A DNA stretch of 64,000 nt from Nocardia aurantia (GTDB taxonomy: Bacteria > Actinomycetota > Actinomycetes > Mycobacteriales > Mycobacteriaceae). Shown in pieces: positions 24,052-33,227 of the stretch. The position numbers and the translations under genes are program-made. The notes under the pieces were generated by a model. That model was not told the DNA's origin, did no database searches, and saw only the letters and a list, made by a program, of their open reading frames with translations. Location: the NCBI RefSeq assembly GCF_009604425.1, contig NZ_WEGI01000009.1, positions 248,001-312,000 of the forward strand, given 5' to 3'. Numbering within the stretch: position 1 is the stretch's first letter; each line of letters opens with the position of its first letter.

Positions 24052-25380
24052 TCAGCTGCCCGAGACCGAGGTCAACGCCCGGTCCAGGATCTCCAGTGCG
24101 GTGGTCACCTCGCTGGTGGACGCGGTCAGCGGCGGAACCAGGTGCAGGCGATTGGCGTTCACCATCGGCAACAGCCCACCTTCCCGGCAGGCCGCGACGA
24201 TCCGGCCGATGGTGGCCGCGTCCAGCGGTTCCCGGGTGGCCGGGTCGGCGACCAGTTCCACCGCCCAGAACGCGCCCACGCCCCGGGCCTCGCCGATCCA
24301 CTCGTGTTGTTCCGCGAGCCGGGCCAGGCCAGGTCCGAAGACCTCCTTGCCCAGCGCCGCGGCGTGCTCGACCACCCGGTCGTCCTCCATCGCCCCGATG
24401 GCGGCGACCGCGGCCGCGCACCCCAGCGGATGACCCGAGTAGGTCAGGCCACCGGGATACACCGTGCCGGCGAAGGTCCGATAGATCGGATCGCTGATCG
24501 CGACGCCGCCGAGCGGCACATACCCCGAGTTCACCCCCTTGGCGAAGGTGAGCAGGTCCGGGACGATCGGCCCGTGTTCGGTGGCGAACCACTTCCCGGT
24601 GCGGCCGAAGCCCGCCATCACCTCGTCGGCGATGTACACGATTCCGTGCCGGTCGCACAGTTCCCGCACCCCGCGCAGGTAGCCGGGCGGAGGCACCATG
24701 ATGCCGGCGGTGCCGGGCACCGATTCGAGGATGATCGCGGCAATGGTGGCCGGGCCCTCCAGCTCGATCACCCGTTCCAGATGTTCCAGCGCGCGCCGGC
24801 ATTCCTCCTCCTCACCGGTCGAGGAGAAGGCGCTGCGGTAGCTGTACGGGCCGAAGAAGTGCACCACGCCCTGGGCCGCCTGGTCGTTGGCCCAGCGCCG
24901 CCAGTCGCCGGTCACGTTCACCGCGAGCTGGGTGCCGCCGTGGTAGGAGCGGTACCGCGACAACACCTTCGGCCGGCCGGTGTGCAGCCGGGCCATCCGG
25001 ATGGCGTGCTCGTTGGCGTCGGCGCCGCCGTTGGTGAAGAAGATCCGGTCCAGGCCCTCGGGGGTGTGCGACGCGATCAGCCGCGCGGCCTCGGACCGGG
25101 TGCCGTTGACGTAGCCGGGCGCCACGGTGGCGAGAACGGCCGCCTGCTCCTGGATCGCCCGCACGATCCGCGGATGCTGGTGCCCCAGGTTGGTGAACAC
25201 CAGCTGTGACGTGAAATCCAGCAGCTTGGCATCGTTCTCGTCCCAGATGTACGAGCCCTCAGCCCTGGTGACGACCATCGGGGTCCGGCCCTCCTGGGCC
25301 AGCCACGAATGGAAGACGTGCCGCTGGTCCAGCTCGTAGGCGCGAGCGGCGTCCTTGGTGAGGGTCTCGAAGTCAGACAT
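24052..25380 (-). CDS. class III aminotransferase (omega-amino acid:pyruvate type)
   Basis: 442 residues. PLP motifs are complete: FFTNGGADANEHAIRMAR, the YHGGT loop, ADEVMAGFGRTGKWFA holding the pyridine-binding Asp, and Schiff-base Lys281 in TFAKGVNSGYVPLGG. The YSGHPLGCAAA motif follows. It transfers an amino group from an omega-amino acid, such as beta-alanine, to a keto acid. The gene overlaps the end of the MmsA-like dehydrogenase gene by eight bases. That pairing (amine to semialdehyde, then semialdehyde to acyl-CoA) is the usual beta-alanine or beta-aminoisobutyrate route. Confidence 0.88.
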   Translation of the reverse strand: MSDFETLTKDAARAYELDQRHVFHSWLAQEGRTPMVVTRAEGSYIWDENDAKLLDFTSQLVFTNLGHQHPRIVRAIQEQAAVLATVAPGYVNGTRSEAARLIASHTPEGLDRIFFTNGGADANEHAIRMARLHTGRPKVLSRYRSYHGGTQLAVNVTGDWRRWANDQAAQGVVHFFGPYSYRSAFSSTGEEEECRRALEHLERVIELEGPATIAAIILESVPGTAGIMVPPPGYLRGVRELCDRHGIVYIADEVMAGFGRTGKWFATEHGPIVPDLLTFAKGVNSGYVPLGGVAISDPIYRTFAGTVYPGGLTYSGHPLGCAAAVAAIGAMEDDRVVEHAAALGKEVFGPGLARLAEQHEWIGEARGVGAFWAVELVADPATREPLDAATIGRIVAACREGGLLPMVNANRLHLVPPLTASTSEVTTALEILDRALTSVSGS

Positions 25381-26890
25381 TTCGTGGGAATCCCAGGTTC
25401 AGGCCGCCCTCGGGGCGGTTCGACGGATCGATCCAGCGGGTCGTGACCACCTTGGCACGGGTGTAGAAGTGCACACCCTCGGGACCGTAGGCGTGCGAGT
25501 CACCGAACAGCGAGGCCTTCCAGCCGCCGAACGAGTAGTAGCCCACCGGCACCGGGATCGGCACGTTGATGCCGATCATGCCGACCTGGATGTCCTGCTC
25601 GAAGCGCCGGGCCGCGCCGCCGTCGTTGGTGAAGATCGCGGTGCCGTTACCGTACTTGTTGGCGTTGATCAGCGCCACCGCCTCGTCGTAGGTGCCGACG
25701 CGGACCACCGACAGCACCGGTCCGAAGATCTCCTCGGTGTAGATGTCCATGTCCGGCGTGACGTTGTCGAACAGGGTGGGGCCCAGCCAGAAGCCGTCCG
25801 CGCCGCCGCGCGCCCGCACCTCGCGGCCGTCGACCACGACCTTCGCGCCGGCCTTCTCCCCGGATTCGATGAAGCTCGCCACCTTGTCCCGGTGCGCGCG
25901 GGTGACCAGCGGACCCATGTCCGCCTCCTTCTCCGCGTAACCCTTGGTGCCGTCGCCGACCACGACCCGGTTGGTGCGCTCGGCGATCTTGGCGATCAGT
26001 TCGTCGCCGATCGGATCGACGGCGACCAGCACCGAGACCGCCATGCAGCGCTCGCCGGCCGAGCCGAAGCCGGCGTTGACCGCGGCGTCGGCGGCCAGGT
26101 CCAGGTCGGCGTCGGGCAGCACGACCATGTGGTTCTTGGCGCCGCCGAGGGCCTGCACCCGCTTGCCGTTGCGGGCGGCGTTCTCGTACACGTACCGCGC
26201 GATCGGGGTCGAGCCGACGAAGCTGATCGCCTTGATGTCCGGGCTGGTCAGCAGCGCGTCGACCGCGGTCTTGTCGCCCTGCAGCACGTTGAACACGCCG
26301 TCGGGCAGGCCCGCGTCCTGCCACAGCCTCGCCAGCCACAGTGCCGCCGACGGATCCTTCTCCGACGGCTTCAGCACCACGGCGTTGCCCGCGGCCAGCG
26401 CGATCGGGAAGAACCACATCGGGACCATGGCCGGGAAGTTGAACGGGCTGATGATGCCGACCACGCCCAGCGGCTCGCGGCGCGAGTGCACGTCGTGCCC
26501 GGTGGAGACGTTCGGCGACTGCCCGCCCTTGAGCAGATGCGCGATGCCGGTGGCGAATTCGACGACCTCGAGGCCGCGGGCGATCTCGCCGAGCGCGTCG
26601 GAGTGCACCTTGCCGTGCTCGGCGGTGATCAGCTGCGCGAGTTCGTCCTTGCGCGCGTTGAGCAGCTCGCGGAACGCGAAGATCACCTGGGTGCGGCGGG
26701 CCAGCGAGGTGCCGGCCCAGCCCGCGGCCGCCCGCACGGCCGCGTCGATGACGGCCTGCGCGTCGGCCTCGTTCGCCAGGGCGACCCGGCCGCTCACCAC
26801 GCCGGTGGCCGGATTGGTGACATCCGCCCAGTTGTCGGCGGTTCCCGTGAATTCGGCGCCATCCACCCAGTGGACGATCGGATTGCTCAT
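25373..26890 (-). CDS. mmsA: CoA-acylating (methyl)malonate-semialdehyde dehydrogenase
   Basis: 505 residues, the normal MmsA length. It has SPFNFPAMVPMWFFPIALAAGN, FVGSTPIARYVYE and the catalytic Cys282 in GSAGERCMAVSV. In place of the usual general-base Glu of hydrolytic ALDHs, it has Asn in GGAKNHMVVLPDAD, the hallmark of CoA-dependent MmsA enzymes. It converts malonate or methylmalonate semialdehyde to acetyl- or propionyl-CoA with NAD and CoA. It is first gene of the operon with the aminotransferase and divergent from the PucR regulator 124 bases away. Confidence 0.92.
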   Translation of the reverse strand: MSNPIVHWVDGAEFTGTADNWADVTNPATGVVSGRVALANEADAQAVIDAAVRAAAGWAGTSLARRTQVIFAFRELLNARKDELAQLITAEHGKVHSDALGEIARGLEVVEFATGIAHLLKGGQSPNVSTGHDVHSRREPLGVVGIISPFNFPAMVPMWFFPIALAAGNAVVLKPSEKDPSAALWLARLWQDAGLPDGVFNVLQGDKTAVDALLTSPDIKAISFVGSTPIARYVYENAARNGKRVQALGGAKNHMVVLPDADLDLAADAAVNAGFGSAGERCMAVSVLVAVDPIGDELIAKIAERTNRVVVGDGTKGYAEKEADMGPLVTRAHRDKVASFIESGEKAGAKVVVDGREVRARGGADGFWLGPTLFDNVTPDMDIYTEEIFGPVLSVVRVGTYDEAVALINANKYGNGTAIFTNDGGAARRFEQDIQVGMIGINVPIPVPVGYYSFGGWKASLFGDSHAYGPEGVHFYTRAKVVTTRWIDPSNRPEGGLNLGFPRNV

Positions 26891-27014
26891 GAGCGGGCTC
26901 TCTCCCTGTATCGCGAGACATCGCGCGGACGGTCCTACCGTGCTCGATTGTCGTCGGCCGCGGGCCGCGGCGCGAGAGACAGACTGTAGGATCGGATCCC
27001 GATATTCCGACAGT
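26891..27014. promoter_or_regulatory. divergent promoter region mmsA / pucR-like gene
   Basis: The 124 bases between the two start codons include an inverted repeat CGCGA-GACA-TCGCG at 26912-26925, placed 22 bases upstream of mmsA. It may be a PucR operator. No promoter boxes are obvious. Confidence 0.4.
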
Positions 27015-28619
27015 ATGCAGGCCGGTGTTCGATTGCTGACAATTCGCGATGTACTCCGCATGCCGGTGCTGCGGGCCGGTGGGGCCGAACTGGTCGCCGG
27101 CCGGTCCGGTGCCGGGGGCCAGGTGCGCTGGGTGCACGCCACCGAACTCGCGGACGTGGCACCCCTGTTGCGGTCCGGTGACCTGGTCCTCACGACCGGT
27201 ATCGCGCTGCCGGGCAGCCGGTCGGGCCTGGACGAGTTCGTCGCGAGCCTGGTGGCCCGGGGCGTCGCGGGCCTGGTCGTGGAGCTCGGCCGGCGCTGGA
27301 CGGCGGTACCCCACCCGCTCGTGCTGGCCTGCGAGTCGCGCGGGCTGCCGCTGATCGTGCTGGCCCGGGAGACCAGTTTCGCGGCGGTGACCCAGTCGGT
27401 GGGGGAGCGCATCGTGGAGGAACAGCTCGAGGAACTGCGCGAGGCGCAGCGGGTGCACGACACCTTCACCGAATTGAGCATCGCCGAGGCGGGCCCGGCT
27501 CAGATCCTGGACGCGGTGCAGCAGTTGTCCGCCGCCGCGGTGGTCCTCGAGGACGAGCAGCACCGGGTGGTCGACTATCGCTCCGGCAGCGCCGATATCG
27601 CCGGTTTCCTCGCCAACTGGCAGGCCCGTTCGCGCGCGGTCGAGACCACCAGTCGCACGCTCTGGCACGAGGCCGACGGCTGGCTGGTGACCCGGCTGGG
27701 CCGCCGTGACCGTGGCTGGGGCCGGCTGGTGCTGCAGGTGCCCGGCCCGCCGCCGCAGCGGCTGATCGCGATGATCGAGCGGGCCGCGGCCGCCCTGGCC
27801 ATGTACCGGCTGCACGACCAGAACCGCAGCGGGCTCGTCCGCCGCACCCACCACGAACTGCTGCTGGCCGTCCTGACCGATCCCGACGCTCCCGATCTGC
27901 CTCAGCGCTGCGAACTGCTGGGCCTGCCGGTGACCGGCCGGGTCTTCGTCGGGGTGGCCGTGCGCCCGGTGCTGCCGATGGACCGGCCCGGCGGCCCGCC
28001 GTCCTCGCTGGCCGACGACGTGATCGCCGCGCTGGTGCGCGCCGCGCACGAATCGGCCGTGCCCGCCCTGGTCGCGACGGTCGAGGGGGAGATCCGGGCC
28101 CTGCTGTCGATCGCCGCCGACGCCGACGCGCGCGCGATCGTCGACGAACTGGCCGAGCGGGTGGCCCGCCGGCAACCGGTGGTGTTCGGCGTCGGCCGGA
28201 CGGTGACGCGGATCGATCTGGCCGACCGTACCTTGAAGGAGTCCCGGCACGTGGCCGAATCGGTCCCGCAGGAGGCCGCGGACCGGCTGGTCCACCGCAT
28301 CGACGACGTGCACGTGCGCGGTCTGCTGACCGTGCTCGGGGACGACGAGCGGCTGAGCCTGTTCGTCGATCGCGAGCTGCGCCCGCTGCGCGAGTACGAC
28401 CAGCGCTACGCGGGCGACCTGATGGCCGCGCTGCGTGCGCTGCTGCGCTACCCCGGCAACAAGTCCGAGGCCGCCGCCAGTCTCAGCATGTCCCGCCCGG
28501 CGTTCTACGACCGGCTGGCGAAGATCGCCGCGCTGCTGCGCGTGGATCTGGACGATCCCGACATCCGGGTGTCCCTGCATCTGGCAGTGATAGCCGACGA
28601 GATGCTACACCGCCCGTAG
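27015..28619 (+). CDS. PucR-family transcriptional regulator
   Basis: 534 residues. An N-terminal PucR/PurC-regulatory domain (LTIRDVLRMPVLRAGGAELVAGRSGAGGQVRWVHATEL, then LRSGDLVLTTGIAL) is followed by a GGDEF-like central region. The C-terminal PucR helix-turn-helix is LRALLRYPGNKSEAAASLSMSRPAFYDRLAKIAALL. PucR proteins sense purine, pyrimidine, GABA or polyamine breakdown products and usually activate the adjacent operon. The divergent mmsA-aminotransferase pair is the obvious target. ATG 27015 is the only good start. Confidence 0.88.
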   Translation: MQAGVRLLTIRDVLRMPVLRAGGAELVAGRSGAGGQVRWVHATELADVAPLLRSGDLVLTTGIALPGSRSGLDEFVASLVARGVAGLVVELGRRWTAVPHPLVLACESRGLPLIVLARETSFAAVTQSVGERIVEEQLEELREAQRVHDTFTELSIAEAGPAQILDAVQQLSAAAVVLEDEQHRVVDYRSGSADIAGFLANWQARSRAVETTSRTLWHEADGWLVTRLGRRDRGWGRLVLQVPGPPPQRLIAMIERAAAALAMYRLHDQNRSGLVRRTHHELLLAVLTDPDAPDLPQRCELLGLPVTGRVFVGVAVRPVLPMDRPGGPPSSLADDVIAALVRAAHESAVPALVATVEGEIRALLSIAADADARAIVDELAERVARRQPVVFGVGRTVTRIDLADRTLKESRHVAESVPQEAADRLVHRIDDVHVRGLLTVLGDDERLSLFVDRELRPLREYDQRYAGDLMAALRALLRYPGNKSEAAASLSMSRPAFYDRLAKIAALLRVDLDDPDIRVSLHLAVIADEMLHRP

Positions 28620-28723
28620 CCGGGCCGAATCGGGTCGATAACGACCGGTTGATCCATTGTCACAGAACGGTTTCCGTCGTTGTGGCCACCGGCGGCGTCG
28701 TGTTGTCTGAAGATCTGCCGAGC

Positions 28724-28755
28724 TTCCGGACGGTAGTACTTCCGGGCGGCAGTAC
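28724..28755 (+). promoter_or_regulatory. tandem direct repeats before the membrane-protein gene
   Basis: Two adjacent 16-base copies, TTCCGGACGGTAGTAC (28724-28739) and TTCCGGGCGGCAGTAC (28740-28755), differ at two positions. They end 19 bases before the start codon. Direct repeats in this position are typical of response-regulator sites. A related AGTAC element lies before the paralogous gene at 31803. Confidence 0.45.
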
Positions 28756-28773
28756 CGGAAGGAGAGGTGCCGC

Positions 28774-30120
28774 GTGACGACTGCGCCGGCTACCGGGTTC
28801 CAGGCCCGGCGAATCGTGGAGAGTGCCGCCGCGTTCTGCGGCGCGGTGGTGGCCGGGATGTCGTTGATGGTCCCGCTGGACCCGCGGATGATGGGCAACA
28901 CCTCGGCGCTGGAGGTCAGCCTGACGGTGCTGAACGCGCCGCGCTCGGCGGCGGCCGGCGCGATGCTGGCCGTCGTGGCGGCCGTCTACGTGGTGATCTT
29001 CGGCGCGCGGGTGGCCTGGAGCGCCTCGTTCGCGTGCGCCCTGGTGCTGTTGATCTGCGCGGCCGTCGTGGCGGGCTCGGTGAGCAGCGGCTCCCTGGCC
29101 ATCGTCAACTTCATCGAATGCGTGATGGCGGGCATCCTGATCGGCGCCCTGGCCGCGGCGACGCTGCGGCGGCCCGGGGTCGGCACCGCCTACACCGTCG
29201 GCATCCTGTCCGGGATCGTCATCGGTGATCAGCTCCAGACGCCGCAGGCCGGCGAGACGGTGTCGCGCTGGCGCTGGGTACTGGCCGGCGCCCCGCCGCT
29301 GGGGGTGTCGATCCTGGCCGTGGCGCTGCTCGGCGCGGGCCTGTACTGGCATCGCAATCAGGCGCCGATCGTGCCGGAGAGCACCGTGATCAGCAATATC
29401 CCGCTGGTGCCGATCTTGGCCGGCGCGCTGATGCTCAGCGTGGTCACGACCACCTCGGAATGGACCGCCCGCTACGAGCTGGGCGCCGCCGGCATCATCG
29501 GCGGCGTCGTGGCGCTGGCCGGGGCGGCGGTGGTCGCGGCCCTGCTGCTGCCGGGCCGCGACGGCACCCTGATCCTGCTGGCCACCGCGCTGGCCGCGGC
29601 CGGCAGCGCGGTGGTCGCGGTACCCCATCCGAGCTGGACTTGGCCGCTGACGATCGTCATCGTGGCGCTCGGCTTCCTGGCCGGTCGCCGCCGGTCGATG
29701 CCGCTGGTCGCCGCGGGGCTGACCGTCGCCCTCGCGGTCTACGCCGCGTTCACCTGCGGCATCGCCCACACCTATCTCTTCCTGCCGGCGATCGGTTGTG
29801 TCGCAACGGCATTCGTGCTCGGCTACGGTTTCGGCGCGGCCGTGCCGCACACTGTCTCGGGCATGGTGCTGGGCATCGTGGTGCTGGTGGCGCCCTGCAT
29901 GATCGTGGCGTTGCGCGGGCAGGAGAACGGTACGGTCGGCTACTCGCCGAGCTGGTACCGGGATCCGAACGCTACCGAGGGCCTACTGCCGCCGGTCACG
30001 GCCATCGCGCTCACGTTCGCGTGCACGCTCGGGATCCTGCTGATCCACCAGCTGCGGCCGGTCACCGTGGGCCATGTCCAGCGGCTGCCCGGCCGGGCGC
30101 CGGGCGGCAAGTTCGCCTAG
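28774..30120 (+). CDS. polytopic membrane protein, unknown (paralogue A)
   Basis: 448 residues with about twelve hydrophobic segments and short loops. GTG start with GGAAGGAGAGG upstream. I recognise no transporter signature. It is clearly paralogous to the protein at 31803-33227. Both have matching LPGRDG/LPGREG..AAGS blocks, a (A/G)xRRRS/YRRPS turn, and a YSPSWYRDPN/YSPYWYRSTD motif in the last outer loop. The charged C-terminus is short. Its stop overlaps the stop of the SRPBCC gene on the other strand by four bases. Function unknown; the pairing with a response regulator suggests an envelope-stress role. That is inference. Confidence 0.75.
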   Translation: MTTAPATGFQARRIVESAAAFCGAVVAGMSLMVPLDPRMMGNTSALEVSLTVLNAPRSAAAGAMLAVVAAVYVVIFGARVAWSASFACALVLLICAAVVAGSVSSGSLAIVNFIECVMAGILIGALAAATLRRPGVGTAYTVGILSGIVIGDQLQTPQAGETVSRWRWVLAGAPPLGVSILAVALLGAGLYWHRNQAPIVPESTVISNIPLVPILAGALMLSVVTTTSEWTARYELGAAGIIGGVVALAGAAVVAALLLPGRDGTLILLATALAAAGSAVVAVPHPSWTWPLTIVIVALGFLAGRRRSMPLVAAGLTVALAVYAAFTCGIAHTYLFLPAIGCVATAFVLGYGFGAAVPHTVSGMVLGIVVLVAPCMIVALRGQENGTVGYSPSWYRDPNATEGLLPPVTAIALTFACTLGILLIHQLRPVTVGHVQRLPGRAPGGKFA

Positions 30121-30635
30121 ACGACGGGCCGGTACAGCGCGGCCGCCGCGGCGGTGGGCGCCGACCGCAGGCTGTCGCGTTCCCGGGCCAGCAACCGGCC
30201 GACGTGCCGGTGGATACCCAGCACGCTCGCGGCGCTGGCCTCGGCGATCAGCGCGCGGGCGTGCGCGTCGTGCGCCGAGCCCGGGTGGTACAGCGTGTCC
30301 CGGGTGAAGGTGGTGTGCCCGGCGTCGTCCTCGACCAGCCGATATCGCAGGCCGACGCCGAGGGTCTCCTCCACCAGCAGGGAGTCCCGGCCGTATTCCT
30401 GTGCGACGCACCGCCACACCAGATGGTGTTCGGTGCCGTCGTCGAGTTGCCCGAATTCGTAGACGATGTCATCGACCCGATAGGGCCGCTGGGTCACCCC
30501 GGCGATGCCGTGACTCGACACGTGCCATTCCGGCCAGAACCTGGCCTGGGTCACGAGATCGAACACGGCGTGGGCCGGGGCGTCGAAGGTGACGGCATTG
30601 CTGTCGCCGACGATCCAGGTGTCGTAGTCGGACAT
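30117..30635 (-). CDS. SRPBCC/polyketide-cyclase-like protein
   Basis: 172 residues with one START/Bet v1-type domain: DSNAVTFDAPAHAVFDLVTQARFWPEWH at the start, YRVDDIVYEFGQ in the middle and a long C-terminal helix. Such proteins bind hydrophobic ligands in a deep pocket. Some act as cyclases or lipid carriers. It follows the MtrA-like regulator gene after three bases on the same strand, so they are probably one transcript. No catalytic residues stand out. Confidence 0.78.
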   Translation of the reverse strand: MSDYDTWIVGDSNAVTFDAPAHAVFDLVTQARFWPEWHVSSHGIAGVTQRPYRVDDIVYEFGQLDDGTEHHLVWRCVAQEYGRDSLLVEETLGVGLRYRLVEDDAGHTTFTRDTLYHPGSAHDAHARALIAEASAASVLGIHRHVGRLLARERDSLRSAPTAAAAALYRPVV

Positions 30636-30638
30636 CGG

Positions 30639-31535
30639 CTACCGTGGGCCGGCCTTGTAACCGACCCCGCGCACCGTGACGACGATCTCCGGATTGTCCG
30701 GATCCTTCTCCAGCTTGGCGCGCAGTCGCTGCACGTGCACGTTGACCAGCCGGGTGTCGGCCGAATGCCGGTACCCCCAGACCTGTTCCAGCAGCATCTC
30801 GCGGGTGAACACCTGATTCGGCTTGCGGGCCAGGGTGACCAGCAGATCGAATTCGATCGGCGTCAGCGAGATCATCCGCTCGCCGCGGGTGACCTTGTGC
30901 GCCGGCACGTCGATGTCCACGTCCCCGATGGTCAGCTGCTCGATCGGCTCGTCGGTGGCGCGCCGCAGCCGGGCCCGGACCCGGGCGATCAGCTCCTTCG
31001 GCTTGAACGGCTTGGCGACGTAGTCGTCCGCGCCGGATTCCAGGCCGACGACCACATCGATCGTGTCGGTCTTGGCCGTGAGCATCAGGATCGGCACATT
31101 GACCGATTCGCCGCGCAGGGTGCGGCAGACGTCTACGCCGTTCATTCCCGGCAACATCAGATCCAGCAGCACCAGATCGGGCCGCAGATCGCGGACCGCG
31201 TCCAGCGCCTGTGCGCCGTTGTTGATCGCGTAGGGCTCGTATCCCTGTTTGCCCAGCACGATGGTGAGCATTTCCGTCAGTGCCAGATCATCGTCGACGA
31301 TCAGGATCCGCGGTTTCACCTGACGGTCGCGATTGCGATCCGGCCCGGCGTCGATCGCGGTGCGGATCTGCGGGCGATGCGTGATGCGGATGCTGCCGCG
31401 GGCGAGATCCTCGACCGGTCGCGGTTCGGTCGCGGTCCGCAGCATCACATCGGGACCTGCCGGTTCCGCGGTTTCCGCGTACTTCGTGTAATCCGGTAGA
31501 TACCGGGGCGTGCCGGGACGGATTTGTTGACTCAC
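30639..31535 (-). CDS. OmpR-family response regulator, MtrA-like, orphan
   Basis: 298 residues. The receiver (residues 73-190) has the acidic pocket Asp81-83 and phospho-acceptor Asp125 in LVLLDLMLPGMNGVDVC, plus LTAKTD. The winged helix includes KVTRGERMISLTPIEFDLLVTLARKP and EQVWGYRHSADTRLVNVHVQRLRAKLEKDP. This is close to mycobacterial MtrA. It differs by an extra, unusual 72-residue N-terminus and by the absence of an mtrB kinase or lpqB neighbour. The GTG start is supported by GGAG five bases upstream; GTG at residue 73 lacks one. It is therefore probably a second, orphan MtrA-type regulator, controlling the flanking membrane genes. Confidence 0.85.
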   Translation of the reverse strand: MSQQIRPGTPRYLPDYTKYAETAEPAGPDVMLRTATEPRPVEDLARGSIRITHRPQIRTAIDAGPDRNRDRQVKPRILIVDDDLALTEMLTIVLGKQGYEPYAINNGAQALDAVRDLRPDLVLLDLMLPGMNGVDVCRTLRGESVNVPILMLTAKTDTIDVVVGLESGADDYVAKPFKPKELIARVRARLRRATDEPIEQLTIGDVDIDVPAHKVTRGERMISLTPIEFDLLVTLARKPNQVFTREMLLEQVWGYRHSADTRLVNVHVQRLRAKLEKDPDNPEIVVTVRGVGYKAGPR

Positions 31536-31802
31536 ACCGACTCCATTCTGTCTGCCGCGCTTCGTATCGGGTCATTCCCTCCGTACCCGGACCGGCGGTG
31601 GCGAATATGTCCAGGTCGTGACCGACGCTAGTTTCGTTACCCGAGTTCAGGCAACCTCCGGCGATACAAAACACGTCCGGAGCGGTTATTTGATCCCGAG
31701 TCGTTACTTTATTTCGACAGAAATGATATTCGGTGGATCAATTCCGTACCGATAGTACGGCAAATGATGGGCAAATCATGGTAGCCCGGTAGCGTCGGTT
31801 TC
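31536..31802. promoter_or_regulatory. AT-richer divergent promoter region
   Basis: 267 bases between the MtrA-like regulator and paralogue B. It is markedly richer in A+T than surrounding genes from about 31680. It holds an inverted repeat CCGTAC-CGATA-GTACGG (31744-31760), and a direct repeat of GGCAAAT(G/C)ATGG just after it. GTTA-TTT-like direct repeats occur at about 31684-31715. The GTAC-containing elements recall those before paralogue A. Confidence 0.5.
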
Positions 31803-33227
31803 GTGCGCGCGGTACGCGACGTCCTCGACACGATCACCGTGTGGTCCGCGGCCGCGGTCGCCGGACTGACGTTGACGATCCCCCTGAAATCGGCCTGGAT
31901 GGCTCACGACCGGCCGCTGCAGGTGAATCTGATGCTCTTCGACGTCCCCCGGGCGACCGCGGCCGGTTCGTTCGCGGCGGTGATCGCCGCGGCGGTGACC
32001 GTCACGCTCGGCAACACCGCCGGCCGGATCGGCGCGATCGTCGCGGCGCTGGTGCTGGTGGTGGACCGGCTGCTGTTGCGGACCGCCGGCAGCGAGGTGC
32101 TGTCGACGCTGAACTACCTGGACTCGTTCTTCGGCGGCCTGCTGCTGGGCGCCGTCGGCGCGGTCGCGTGGCGGCGCCGCCGGACCGCCGCCGCCTATCT
32201 GTTCGGCGGGCTGCTCGGCGCCGAACTCGGTGATCTGGCCGAGTCGCCGGCCGACAAGGGCGGCATGTCGCCGAGCGATCTGGTGGTGTTGCAGGCGCCG
32301 TCGGTGTTCGCGGTCGCCGCCGTGGCGGTGCTGCTGGTGGTGAGCATCGCGATCCACCGGCACGGCACCGAGTCGATCAGCAGCCCGCTCGGGCTGATCC
32401 CGATGGGACCGATCCTGGCGGCCGGGATTGCCATTCCCGGGGTGCTGTGGACCTCGGAGTGGCTGGTCCGCTCGGGTGACCGGGTGCCGGTAACGGTCAC
32501 CGCCGTCGTCCTGGTGGTACTGGCCGCCGTCGTGGCCGCGGTGGTGCTCCCCGGCCGGGAGGGTATACCGCTGTTGCTCGCGGTGGCGTTCTCCGCGGCC
32601 GGCAGCACCCTGATCCTGGTGCCGCGGCCGGACCGGGCGCTGCCCGTGCCGATCGCGGCGCTGGCCCTGGGCCTGTACGCCGGGTACCGGCGGCCGTCGC
32701 CCGGGGTGGCGGTCGTGCTGGTGATCGCGCTCGCGCTGGCGGGCAGCGCGGCCCCGATCGCCGAGCCGCGCGGGTTCCTGCTGCCCGTGCTCGGTTGCGG
32801 CGCCGCGACTTTCGTCGTCGGATATTGTTTCGCGTCCGCCACGCCGCTGTATCCGACCAGCATCGTGCTCGCGCTGTCGGTGCTGGTGGTGCCGTCGGCG
32901 GGAATGGCCATGCGCGGGCGGGACTTCGGGCGGCTGGCGTACTCGCCGTACTGGTACCGCTCCACCGACGTGTCGCACCAGTCGGCGCCGGGGCTGGTCG
33001 CGGCGGGCGTCGCGGCCGGTTGCGGGCTCGGTGTCGCACTGATCGATCGGTGGCGCGCACCGGGGTCGCTGGCCACGGTCCGGCACCGGCACTCGCGTCA
33101 GCACATCCGTCGCGGAAACGATGAGCAATCTTTTGGCAAATATCGCCGAACCGGTGTGCTGCCATCGAATTTCGGCCTCGGCGACCCGCCCTCGGACCCG
33201 CTCGGAGATACCTCGCGGGAGGGGTAA
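31803..33227 (+). CDS. polytopic membrane protein, unknown (paralogue B)
   Basis: 474 residues from GTG 31803, with about twelve hydrophobic segments. It is colinear with the protein at 28774-30120: the same order of helices, the LPGREGIPLLLAVAFSAAGS block and the YSPYWYRS motif. Its C-terminal 60 residues form a charged, probably cytoplasmic tail (RHRHSRQHIRRGNDE and beyond) that the other lacks. The ribosome site is weak. The two paralogues flank the MtrA-like regulator and SRPBCC genes, an arrangement that suggests duplication and shared control. No family name known to me. Confidence 0.72.
   Translation: MRAVRDVLDTITVWSAAAVAGLTLTIPLKSAWMAHDRPLQVNLMLFDVPRATAAGSFAAVIAAAVTVTLGNTAGRIGAIVAALVLVVDRLLLRTAGSEVLSTLNYLDSFFGGLLLGAVGAVAWRRRRTAAAYLFGGLLGAELGDLAESPADKGGMSPSDLVVLQAPSVFAVAAVAVLLVVSIAIHRHGTESISSPLGLIPMGPILAAGIAIPGVLWTSEWLVRSGDRVPVTVTAVVLVVLAAVVAAVVLPGREGIPLLLAVAFSAAGSTLILVPRPDRALPVPIAALALGLYAGYRRPSPGVAVVLVIALALAGSAAPIAEPRGFLLPVLGCGAATFVVGYCFASATPLYPTSIVLALSVLVVPSAGMAMRGRDFGRLAYSPYWYRSTDVSHQSAPGLVAAGVAAGCGLGVALIDRWRAPGSLATVRHRHSRQHIRRGNDEQSFGKYRRTGVLPSNFGLGDPPSDPLGDTSREG

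Noticed and set aside
25647..28580. A minus-strand frame of 977 codons spanning mmsA and the PucR gene
   Set aside because: It crosses two genes with clear domain content on their own frames, and its product has only low-complexity Arg/Gly/Pro sequence.
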